Source of the DNA: Bifidobacterium felsineum
Lineage (GTDB): Bacteria > Actinomycetota > Actinomycetes > Actinomycetales > Bifidobacteriaceae
Assembly: GCF_002802915.1 (NCBI RefSeq)
Contig: NZ_PEBJ01000002.1
Location: 565,675 to 629,674, forward strand
Direction of reading: 5' to 3'
Length of the DNA stretch: 64,000 nt
The stretch's first letter is position 1; each line of letters starts with the position of its first letter. Of this stretch, positions 57,701 through 64,000 are shown one piece after another. The notes beneath the pieces were generated by a model. That model saw only the letters and a program-made list of their open reading frames with translations, ran no database searches and was not told the origin of the DNA. Made by a program: the position numbers and the translations under genes.

Positions 57701-57896
57701 CGGCGATCACTATCACGCCGGGCAAGATGCTTTGCGTCAGCACCGCATGCAATGTAGGTTCAAGGAATCGTGTGTCATCTTCAACAGTGATCACGGCCGC
57801 CACCCCGGCATCCACATCCTGCCGATGCGTGTAAGGCCGCGCAGCCATGGCGTTGGCCAATGCATTATGGATATCGTTATTCGCTGTTGAACTCAT
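54792..57896 (-). CDS. Large GT2-family glycosyltransferase with multi-pass membrane domain
   Basis: The 1034-aa protein has an N-terminal GT2 domain (GVAAVITVEDDTRFLEPTLHAVL, FWLLHDDSRPSD with the metal-binding Asp pair, then GGRVVVVPKAEISHRRA), residues ~35-300. More than ten membrane segments follow, starting near residue 410, with charged loops, and a final segment near the C-terminus. It probably transfers sugars from a lipid or nucleotide donor to an envelope polymer. GGGAG lies close to the ATG at 57896. Its stop overlaps the DUF5719 start; a whiB gene lies upstream. Confidence 0.88.
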   Translation of the reverse strand: MSSTANNDIHNALANAMAARPYTHRQDVDAGVAAVITVEDDTRFLEPTLHAVLTQSILPGVIVIADASGHTSQSVKTSFEVIPSPSGPVLQVPQAKQVSIQIVRAKGARSFGDAVTKALNNAELNASTRAFWLLHDDSRPSDSLCLERLLEAWRNAPGASILGCKQCDWEGEQLHEVGMYAGRHAVHSLVVDGEPDQEQYDGRQDVFAVSLAGALISFDEFKRLKLNPWMTTYSESVDFCRRVCLNGGRVVVVPKAEISHRRARYEGIRSHNGEALEHEHARSAAMSIARSQQRYFYTDIHMSVWVVTWLWRLIRSFGMTFALLFHKQPYQALIQLCLPWLALTSIPRAMSSRRLVARQSKVPLSSLQVLSADRQQIRQFHERREAFRAQQGIVLLSPLERAHLRKRLIRRWVAALCMALAAFLAIALLYWPVFKSVFSGGSLYSNQLLPTGASFNQLVQSATTLWVFGSGTGIPAPPTPWLMVLMVSSLATLGHVSVALALILFAAAPLSALSFWALAGIFTRSDVVRVLGGLLWASTGMMFGWYAQANLPMLTVLVFMPAAFAFVFRAVGMYHTEDPLKPRTSVQAAAISSLCFIPVVAAEPQLLLALIVAFLAFLMFVRRKRSALLLIPVPAAFTVAPTLVNAVRYGSEGAWRQLFGDIMVPSTATNGSPAALSLFESTKRALGWDPASMHAVDIALAVLLAIFTVLAIVSLVLPFALRASRLMWVLIVCGAVLSIVSGRVAIAVDSGGVIAGSAQPGNLLMIMGFLACTCLVAGGAVKRFHPLHISASQISNANQSAAERTQRLIVSGRVVLACVLAVCIAIQCWYGLDRHRDEGLSVSDAGLPMVTTDYLASGADHRVLALSAQTRNAVDYSVMRTSRGDLIDSSPIARVRLLNGEHYEIDQKLARAAASLLSNPDEQAITDISNLGFGGIYVVSNGQASTAGSPYEQLSANIAASNGTQSLVSTDEGSYYRLTLQNVDEQNVDTSWQQRTQQSAWRYAWLACLSVIMVFYCLVAVPRRKLTDGLEEEA

Positions 57897-57974
57897 AAAC
57901 TCCCAGTGTACGCATGAACCTTGAAGGGGTTGTGTATGCACACGATTCGCCACCTGCACTACGTACCATGCCGG

Positions 57975-58274
57975 TTACGCCTGTTCCCTGTGCTCCTTCT
58001 TGTAACGGCGACGCTCGCGCTCGCTCATGCCGCCCCAAATGCCGAAACGTTCATCATGGTCTATGGCCCATTTCAGGCATTGTTCACGCACCTCGCACTT
58101 GGCGCATACACGCTTGGCATCTCGCGTGGAGCCACCTTTTTCCGGGAAGAAGGCTTCCGGATCGGTTTGTGCGCACAGCGCCTTATGCTGCCACGACACA
58201 TCACCATCTGGGTGGAACAGTCCCCATAACTCCTGCAATGGCTCTTCGGCGGAATCATCGATCACACCCCACAT
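57975..58274 (-). CDS. WhiB-family iron-sulfur regulator (WhiB2-like)
   Basis: The 99-aa protein has four cysteines in WhiB spacing (Cys34, Cys57, Cys60, Cys66), a GIWGG turn at 78-82 and a basic C-terminus (RERRRYKKEHR). WhiB proteins hold a 4Fe-4S cluster and bind the main sigma factor. I chose the ATG at 58274 since AAGGAGG lies 5 nt upstream; an in-frame ATG at 58304 is 30 nt further. It heads the glycosyltransferase-DUF5719 cluster, as WhiB2 genes do in other actinobacteria (division and septation role, inference). Confidence 0.92.
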   Translation of the reverse strand: MWGVIDDSAEEPLQELWGLFHPDGDVSWQHKALCAQTDPEAFFPEKGGSTRDAKRVCAKCEVREQCLKWAIDHDERFGIWGGMSERERRRYKKEHREQA

Positions 58275-58576
58275 GCGATCCTCCTTGCCTTTGAGCTTTT
58301 TCATACGCCTAAATTACACACATGCTACTTGGAGTTTGTCAAATTACTTCTCGTGTCAATACCTCCTTTTACCAAAGATTGTGCTATAAGAGCATCTGTC
58401 TTGTGTGATGTTGCAGGCATTGCACCGGCACGTCTCGGCGGCATGCGGCTCTTGATCAAGCCTTGGACCAGCGAGTATGTGCCGTTCCTGCGTAGGAACA
58501 ACACAGCCCAGCCATCGCCAGCAGACGCTGTGCCAAAGTGTCATTCAGACACGTGACGACATCAGGAGGATTTTGC
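58275..58576. other. Divergent promoter region of whiB and the LCP gene
   Basis: About 300 bp between the divergent whiB and LCP genes. It contains the whiB promoter (58313-58342, minus). On the plus strand CTATAAGAG near 58383-58391 could be a -10 for the LCP gene, but no clear -35 is seen. There is no additional gene. Confidence 0.5.
58313..58342 (-). promoter_or_regulatory. Sigma-A-type promoter of the whiB gene
   Basis: On the minus strand TTGACA (58342-58337) and TGTAAT (58318-58313) are spaced 18 bp. The expected start lies ~30 nt before the ATG at 58274. Confidence 0.6.
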
Positions 58577-59989
58577 ATGACGCAGGAATCAGGTGAAGCG
58601 GATCAGCACATCAATCCGCCTAGCTTCGCTCCTCCGGCAAACCGTCGCACCAGACCCTCCGCACAAATACCTTCGTCCGCGGTGAACGCCGCACGCTCAT
58701 CGGTGCCGCAATACCGGCCGCATCGCTCCGTGAACGCGGCGGATCAGGATGTTCCCGCATCATTCGCCCCTCCCGCATCGCGCCGTTCATCCGCGGCGAG
58801 CGCGCCGGCAACGCCTCCGGCCTTTTCCCCCAACGCCGCAAGACGCCGTTCATCCGCCTCTTCCGGGCAGGGCACGGCTCCGAAGAGCATGGCGCCGGCT
58901 CAGGCACGACGTTCTTCAGGTTCTTCACGCAATGCGGTTCGCCAGTCTTCCGCCGAGGCCGCATCTGTGCTTCGGCCGCAGCATGGCATTACTTCCGGCC
59001 TGACCTCGAACCGAGGCACCGCACCCGCCGCAGTGGCGCAATCGCATGCCAAGCGCCTGAGCGCAGGCAAAATCGCAGCATGCGCATTCGCCGTGGTGGC
59101 CGCTCTGCTGGTGCTATCCGTCTTCGGCGCCTGGGGTTGGGTGAACAGCCGATTGAATAAGGCTGATTGGCTCACCAGCGCGGCCGACACCCCGGCCTCC
59201 ACCTGGCTGATTCTCGGCTCCGATGAGCGAGATGACCCAAACAGCGATGTCACCGGTTTCCGCACGGACACGATTCTGGTGCTCACCAAGCCCAAGAGCG
59301 GCCCCAGCTCGCTGATCTCGATTCCACGTGACTCGTTGCGGCAGATCGACGGCCAGTACATGAAAATCAACGCCGTAGCCCAACTATTGGGCAGGAAGGT
59401 ACTGGTGCAGCAGATCGAGGACATCACGGGCCAGAAAATCGATCATGTGGCGCAGATCAAGTTCGGCGGCCTGGAGCAGGTGGTTGATGCTTTGGGTGGC
59501 GTGCAATTATGCTACGACCAGGATGTGAATGACGTATATTCCGGCTTGAACTGGCAGGCAGGCTGCCATGATGCCAATGGCAGCGTTGCACTGGCGTTCT
59601 CCCGTATGCGTTATTCCGACGCCAATGGTGATTTCGGCCGCAACGAGCGCCAGCGTCAGGTGATCGCCGCCGTGGTGAAGAAGGCCTCGAGCAAGGAGAC
59701 GCTGATGAACCCCAAGAAAGTCATGGCGGTGGGCGAGGCCAGTTTGAGCGCATTGTCCGTTGATGAGAAGGCATCCCCGATGTCGCTGCTCGATATGGCG
59801 CTTGCGTTCAAGGATGCCACCGGCTCCAAGGGCATTTCCGGCAGCGTGTATTGGTCCGACCCGAATTATTACGTTGATGGAGTAGGCTCTTCGGTACTGC
59901 TCGACGATCAGAAGAACACCGAACTGTTCAATCAGCTGGCTGCCGGCACCCACGTCACAGGCGTGGTAGGCACGTTGGCTGAAGGCTGA
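58577..59989 (+). CDS. LytR-CpsA-Psr (LCP) family protein with repeat-bearing N-terminus
   Basis: The 470-aa protein has a long cytoplasmic, Pro/Ser/Ala/Arg-rich head, one membrane segment (residues ~166-189) and an outer LCP domain (WLILGSDERDDP, TDTILVLTKPKSGPSSLISIPRDSLRQ, MKINAVAQLLG, VALAFSRMRYSDANGDFGRNERQRQVI). LCP enzymes join polymers such as glycans or teichoic acids to peptidoglycan. The head contains four copies of a short motif, Phe/Met-Ala/Ser-Pro-x3-Arg-Arg (at residues 17, 63, 83 and 105). AGGAGG precedes the ATG at 58577. Confidence 0.92.
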   Translation: MTQESGEADQHINPPSFAPPANRRTRPSAQIPSSAVNAARSSVPQYRPHRSVNAADQDVPASFAPPASRRSSAASAPATPPAFSPNAARRRSSASSGQGTAPKSMAPAQARRSSGSSRNAVRQSSAEAASVLRPQHGITSGLTSNRGTAPAAVAQSHAKRLSAGKIAACAFAVVAALLVLSVFGAWGWVNSRLNKADWLTSAADTPASTWLILGSDERDDPNSDVTGFRTDTILVLTKPKSGPSSLISIPRDSLRQIDGQYMKINAVAQLLGRKVLVQQIEDITGQKIDHVAQIKFGGLEQVVDALGGVQLCYDQDVNDVYSGLNWQAGCHDANGSVALAFSRMRYSDANGDFGRNERQRQVIAAVVKKASSKETLMNPKKVMAVGEASLSALSVDEKASPMSLLDMALAFKDATGSKGISGSVYWSDPNYYVDGVGSSVLLDDQKNTELFNQLAAGTHVTGVVGTLAEG

Positions 59990-60122
59990 CCGTCTTTTGC
60001 ACCTTCGCTCCTATGGTCCACATGCCTTTATGAGTGTGAGGCATGTGGATAACTTCATAAGCTAGAACCACATACCCCGTTTCGGCTTGCGAACCATATG
60101 CGCTTTCCTTCACGCTGGTCCT

Positions 60123-61985
60123 ATGGCAACACCGCAGCACAAGGACAGCACGCATCGCAACGCGAAATCACGGAACAGGCGAGCCCGCAGGCACCGATTC
60201 CATGCTTCCGCGCAATGGCGCGCACGGATGATGACATTCGCCATGTCGGCACCGTTAGTGGCACAGCTCATGATGATGGCGATCATGGCTGCGCAAGGTC
60301 AATGGCTGTACGCGTTGATGATACTGCCCGGAGCGGTGGGCTGTCTGGCTTCGGTGCTGGTCTCATTGCCGGGCATGAAGCCGGCGGACGGAGACGCAAT
60401 GCCCGCACGGACCTCTACCAGCCCGCTCGGAGCACACGCCCAAGCCGCGGGCCTTGCCGCTGGCAACGGAAGCAAGCAACCGGATATTGAGGCGTTCCGG
60501 GGCATCGCCACCATGCAGTTGGAGGAGCTCCTGCATGTTGATCCACTGGCATGGCGGACCATCGTCGCACATTGGTCCAGCACCGCACAATGGGAAGTGC
60601 CGATCGGCATGACGGCGGATCGCAGCCCGTTCACCGTGGACCTGCGCAGGCATGGGCCGCATGCATTGGTGGCGGGAACGACTGGTTCCGGCAAGTCGGT
60701 GTTGCTGCAAAGCTGGTGTCTGGCCCTTGCCGCGTGCAACGGTCCCGACCGCCTGCATTTCGTGTTTCTGGATTTCAAAGGCGGCTCGGCCTTCCATGAC
60801 TTGGAGCGGCTGCCTCACTGCGCAGGCAGCGTATCCGACCTGAATCTGGCGCACGCATCCCGTGCGCTGCGCGCCTTGGAAGCGGAACTGACCCGCCGGG
60901 AATGGCTCACCGCCGAGCATCGCACCGCATACATCGACGATCTTCCCTCTCCTCCGCCTCGTCTGGTCGTGGTCATCGACGAGTTCCATGCACTCAAAGA
61001 CCAATTGCCGGATTACATCAACCGTCTGGTGCGAATCGCCTCGCTCGGCCGTTCGCTCGGCATGCATCTCATCGCCTGCACGCAGAATCCGATGGGGCAG
61101 GTCGACACCGATATGAAGGCGAACATGGCGTTGAACATCTGCCTGCGTGTGCGCGATGAATTGCAGTCGGCCGAATTGCTGGGCGATGGCCGCGCCGCGC
61201 GCATCAGCCCGGCGATGCCCGGCGCCGCATATTGCAACGACGGCGAGCAGGTGCGGGCGCTGCGTTGCTCCCCTATCGGCGATATCGCCGGCATGAGCCG
61301 CAATATCGCGTATGCCGCCCGTTTCATGGCCATGGAGCCCGCCTCGCCATTGTTCTCCGCTCCCCTGCCCACGGCGGTTCGGCAACCCGGGCCATCAGGC
61401 CGCGATCTTGCAGGCGTCTGGATCGGCGTCGCCGACGATGGCATCACGTTGCATGATGCACATATGGATGTGACTCTCGGCAACATAGGGGTGATTGGTG
61501 GCCATGGCCGCGGTAAAAGCACCATATTGGAAATCATCGCCAAGCAGGTCAGCGCCATGGATGGCGCGCTGCTGCGTATCAGCCGGTCGATGCATGGCAT
61601 TCGGCATACGCAAACCGTTCATGCTCCCGCGCGAGCCATACGCCTGGATACCGCCCCATCGCCTCCGCGGCAGATCTGGCTGGTGGATGACGCCGACGAT
61701 CTCTTCGAACCATTTCTTGCCGACGAGCAGGCCATCAACTTCAGACAGGCCCTTGCCAATCCAGCCATCAGCGTGGTGTTCGCCGTCTCGTCAATGCGGC
61801 ATGTGCGTGTTCCCGAGCATTGCTCCACCAGAATCGTGTTTCCCTCCGGCGAGAAAACGGCTGATCTGATGGCGGGGATTCCCTCGGCCCTATTGGCATC
61901 GCTGACGGCCAATGATTTCGACACTCCTGGGCGCGCGGTGCTCATCACCGGCGTTTCAGCGCAACTCATGCAATGCGCATCATGA
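60123..61985 (+). CDS. Membrane-anchored FtsK/SpoIIIE ATPase, EccC/EssC-like
   Basis: The ~620-aa protein has a very basic N-terminus, two membrane segments (residues ~36-57 and 62-83) and two ATPase modules. Module 1 has Walker A GTTGSGKS at 185-192, LDFKGGSAF, Walker B LVVVIDEF at 281-288 and CTQNPMGQVD, typical of the FtsK/SpoIIIE fold. Module 2 has GGHGRGKST at 459-467 and IWLVDDADDL at ~518-527. The tandem, membrane-anchored layout resembles the motor of type VII secretion, but no WXG100-type gene is visible nearby. The start is uncertain; the ATG at 60123 has a weak ribosome site. Confidence 0.8.
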   Translation: MATPQHKDSTHRNAKSRNRRARRHRFHASAQWRARMMTFAMSAPLVAQLMMMAIMAAQGQWLYALMILPGAVGCLASVLVSLPGMKPADGDAMPARTSTSPLGAHAQAAGLAAGNGSKQPDIEAFRGIATMQLEELLHVDPLAWRTIVAHWSSTAQWEVPIGMTADRSPFTVDLRRHGPHALVAGTTGSGKSVLLQSWCLALAACNGPDRLHFVFLDFKGGSAFHDLERLPHCAGSVSDLNLAHASRALRALEAELTRREWLTAEHRTAYIDDLPSPPPRLVVVIDEFHALKDQLPDYINRLVRIASLGRSLGMHLIACTQNPMGQVDTDMKANMALNICLRVRDELQSAELLGDGRAARISPAMPGAAYCNDGEQVRALRCSPIGDIAGMSRNIAYAARFMAMEPASPLFSAPLPTAVRQPGPSGRDLAGVWIGVADDGITLHDAHMDVTLGNIGVIGGHGRGKSTILEIIAKQVSAMDGALLRISRSMHGIRHTQTVHAPARAIRLDTAPSPPRQIWLVDDADDLFEPFLADEQAINFRQALANPAISVVFAVSSMRHVRVPEHCSTRIVFPSGEKTADLMAGIPSALLASLTANDFDTPGRAVLITGVSAQLMQCAS

Positions 61986-62097
61986 AATACGCACTATTTT
62001 CTCAGTGAAACCTCTTGAAAATGAACACGGTTCGTGGTTTCCTAGTGTAGGAATCAAGGAATATCAACAGCCACGTGGCTTTTAAGGGAGGCAAGCA

Positions 62098-62376
62098 ATG
62101 AGCAGCGCTTTTGATTGGCGAGCCAAGGCCGCATGTCGCGATAAGGATCCGGAACTGTTCTTCCCGGTGGGCAACACCGGTGCCGCATACCAGCAGATTG
62201 AAGAGGCCAAGGCCGTGTGCCGTACCTGCAAGGTGATTGATGCTTGCCTGAAGTGCGCATTGGATACCAATCAGGATTACGGCGTATGGGGTGGCCTGAG
62301 CGAGGATGAGCGTCGTGCGCTGAAGCGCCGCGCCATGCGCGCCCGCCGTTCGCAGGCCATGCAGATGCAGATCTGA
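62098..62376 (+). CDS. WhiB-family iron-sulfur regulator (WhiB1/WblE-like)
   Basis: The 92-aa protein has DWRAKAACRDKDPELFFP with Cys13, then Cys41, Cys44 and Cys50, a GVWGG turn and a basic C-terminus (RRALKRRAMRARRSQ). It resembles WhiB1/WblE, an essential NO-responsive regulator in mycobacteria (family knowledge). AAGGGAGG precedes the ATG at good spacing. The PdtaS-like kinase gene lies convergently downstream, the same neighbour that whiB1 has in mycobacteria. Confidence 0.93.
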   Translation: MSSAFDWRAKAACRDKDPELFFPVGNTGAAYQQIEEAKAVCRTCKVIDACLKCALDTNQDYGVWGGLSEDERRALKRRAMRARRSQAMQMQI

Positions 62377-62404
62377 TAGTCGCGAGTTTATTATCGCTTA
62401 TGCA

Positions 62405-62433
62405 AGAACCCTCCTAAGCGGGAGGGTTCTTTT
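62405..62433 (+). terminator. Rho-independent terminator after the second whiB gene
   Basis: AGAACCCTCC (62405-62414) and GGAGGGTTCT (62421-62430) form a 10-bp stem with loop TAAGCG, followed by TTTG. It also lies just beyond the convergent kinase gene stop at 62472. Confidence 0.9.
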
Positions 62434-62471
62434 GTTGTGGGATTGGTTCCCATCAAAGAGGTGGGAGCCAA

Positions 62472-63959
62472 CTATTCCTCTTGCGCGGCGCGCAGCTTCA
62501 TGTCGAGCACCACGCGGGTGCCGCCCTCGCGGCGAGGCTCCCAGTGCACCGAGCCACCGAAATCGTTGGTCACGAACGTGTTGATGATCTGCGTGCCCAA
62601 GCCCGAACCGGAGGATCGCGCCATACCGCCGTGCTCCTCGGAGCCGAGGCCCGTGCCGTCGTCCTCCACCACCACGTTGAGGTTGGGGCCGGAACGTCCC
62701 ACGGAAATGGTGATGTTGCCTTCCTTACGGCCTTCGAAACCATGCTCCACCGAGTTGGTGATGAGCTCGGTCAGCACCAGGGAAAGCGGCGTGGCATCCT
62801 GGGCCGGCATCATGCCGAACTTGCCCATGAAGTTCACGTTGATCTGCTGGTCCTTCATCGTGGCCAGGTCGACCGCCATGCGCAGCAGGTTCGAAATCAC
62901 CTTGTCGAAGTCCACGATCTCATCGGCGGTCTGGCTCAGGCCTTCATGCACCATGGCGATGGTCTGCACGCGGCGCTGCGCCTCCTGCAGCTCCTTCTTG
63001 ACCTCTTCGGACTTGGTCTTGCGCGCCTGCAACCTCAGCAATGCGGAGACGGCCTGCAGGTTGTTCTTCACACGATGGTGGATCTCGGAAATCGTGGCAT
63101 TCTTGGTCTGCAGTTCCTTTTCACGGCGACGCAGCTCGGTGACGTCACGGCACAGGATGATGGCACCGACGCGTCCGTTGTTGTCGAACAGCGGCAGCGA
63201 GCGCATCGACACCGCGGAACGATTGGCGTTGAGCTCGGAGTCCACGGCGGCCTTGCCGGCAAGCACCAGCGGCAGGGTCTCGGGAACCGGATCGTTCTCC
63301 TTGAGCAGCTGTGTGCCCAGTTCGCTCAGGTATTGGCCGGGCATGGTGTTCAGCAGACCCAGACGCCTGAAGCAGCTGATGGCGTTGGGAGACGCATAGC
63401 GCACCACGCCGTCGATGGTCAGGATGATGAAACCGTCGGCCACGCGTGCGATGTGGCGCTGGCTCATCACGGAGTCCTTGTACGGAAACTGTCCGCGCGG
63501 AATCATCTCATAAAGCTGCTTGCCGGCGTTGATGCTCTCCGATTCGTAGCGGCCGTTGGATTCGCGGGTGGCCATATTGGTCTCGCGAACCACCAGGCCC
63601 AGCGTCTTGCCGTTGTGGCGCACCGGAGCGTACACGTTGCACACGGTGGCCTTACCCACGGACCTGAGCACGGTGGAGCGGAACACCACGCTGGACTGCA
63701 TGGCGGCGTCCAGTTCGCCGGTCATGTCGTCGGGCATCACGTCGCCCACCACATCCTCGCCGCGCAGCGTCATCACCGTTGATGGACGGCATTGTTCGGC
63801 GACCACATACTTCCCATCGCCGTTCTGCACCAGCAGCAGCAGATCGGCGAAACTCAGATCGGCAACCACCTGCCAATCGGCCACAAGATGATGCAGCCAT
63901 TCACGGTCGTCGTCGTCGAAATCCGGACGGGTCGCAAGAATATGTGAAAAATCAGCCAT
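62472..63959 (-). CDS. PdtaS-type sensor histidine kinase (HisKA_2)
   Basis: The 495-aa cytoplasmic kinase has an N-terminal GAF-like part (residues ~25-150), a PAS domain (VADGFIILTIDGVVRYASPNAI, to ~290), the HisKA_2 phospho-His in SEIHHRVKNNLQAVSALL and a HATPase domain (LITNSVEHGFEG, VVEDDGTGLG, SGSGLGTQII). There is no membrane segment. This is the family that signals to ANTAR regulators, and such a regulator is encoded at 31917-32705. The ATG at 63959 (MADFSH) is my choice; ATGs at 63968 and 63971 are also in frame and the ribosome site is not clear. Confidence 0.88.
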   Translation of the reverse strand: MADFSHILATRPDFDDDDREWLHHLVADWQVVADLSFADLLLLVQNGDGKYVVAEQCRPSTVMTLRGEDVVGDVMPDDMTGELDAAMQSSVVFRSTVLRSVGKATVCNVYAPVRHNGKTLGLVVRETNMATRESNGRYESESINAGKQLYEMIPRGQFPYKDSVMSQRHIARVADGFIILTIDGVVRYASPNAISCFRRLGLLNTMPGQYLSELGTQLLKENDPVPETLPLVLAGKAAVDSELNANRSAVSMRSLPLFDNNGRVGAIILCRDVTELRRREKELQTKNATISEIHHRVKNNLQAVSALLRLQARKTKSEEVKKELQEAQRRVQTIAMVHEGLSQTADEIVDFDKVISNLLRMAVDLATMKDQQINVNFMGKFGMMPAQDATPLSLVLTELITNSVEHGFEGRKEGNITISVGRSGPNLNVVVEDDGTGLGSEEHGGMARSSGSGLGTQIINTFVTNDFGGSVHWEPRREGGTRVVLDMKLRAAQEE

Positions 63960-64000
63960 GTCTACCATCATACGCAACCGATTGCCTTCCCCCGGGCTTG

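Overview
The window is chromosomal DNA from a Bifidobacterium, in my reading. The clearest marker is a complete phosphoketolase gene (xfp, 825 codons) followed by phosphate acetyltransferase and acetate kinase, the core of the bifid shunt. High-GC actinobacterial families agree with this: two WhiB proteins, CarD, DUF5719, an ANTAR regulator and a PdtaS-type kinase. Several blocks resemble the mycobacterial gene order as I remember it: pdtaR-polA, uvrB-coaE-rpsA with pyk nearby, and whiB next to a PdtaS-like kinase. I cannot assign the species.

Layout. 0-4.3 kb holds tRNA-Ala, a histidine phosphatase, rsfS, glmU, tRNA-Gln and prs. 4.3-8 kb holds a frameshifted acyltransferase-SGNH gene and a DUF1846 gene. 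8-11.6 kb is an accessory segment of lower GC: one large DUF262/DUF1524 (GmrSD-like) gene between two diverged direct repeats. 11.6-19.5 kb holds guaA and the xfp-pta-ackA block. 19.6-23 kb holds aroA, a PfpI-like protein and a DUF998-like membrane protein. 23.1-25.1 kb is a small accessory island next to tRNA-Pro, with an unrecognised gene and an Abi-family (HEPN, AbiF-like) gene preceded by a structured non-coding segment. 25.1-33.7 kb holds glgX, a Nudix gene, nif3-like, polA, an ANTAR regulator, tRNA-Leu(CAA) and a second Nudix gene. 33.9-42.3 kb holds pyk, terC, uvrB, coaE, rpsA and folD. 42.4-45.6 kb is a zinc-type ABC importer with a Zur-like box. 45.6-51.9 kb holds ispF, carD, glgB, a two-component system and comF. 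51.9-64 kb is an actinobacterial envelope/WhiB cluster: HAD phosphatase, degenerate zincin, DUF5719, giant glycosyltransferase, WhiB, LCP protein, EccC-like ATPase, second WhiB and the PdtaS-like kinase.

The most unusual material is non-coding. (1) Three long stem-loops (27-29 bp outer arms) lie just downstream of the pta, uvrB and folD stop codons. They share a core that itself folds, while the outer arms differ between loci yet stay self-complementary; an inner helix shows compensatory changes between two copies. A fourth large stem-loop with another core overlaps the guaA stop. (2) Seven copies of a 21-bp repeat, three in one orientation and four in the other, each set phased at exactly 21 bp, fill the gap between uvrB and coaE. 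(3) A folded segment lies just upstream of the AbiF-like gene, the arrangement expected of an RNA-controlled HEPN defence module. (4) The DUF262 gene has diverged copies of a ~130-bp element on both sides.

The genes jointly describe a saccharolytic fermenter: the bifid shunt to acetate, pyruvate kinase under a probable LacI-type operator, glycogen branching and debranching, zinc uptake under Zur, and a regulator pair (PdtaS/PdtaR type) split between two loci.
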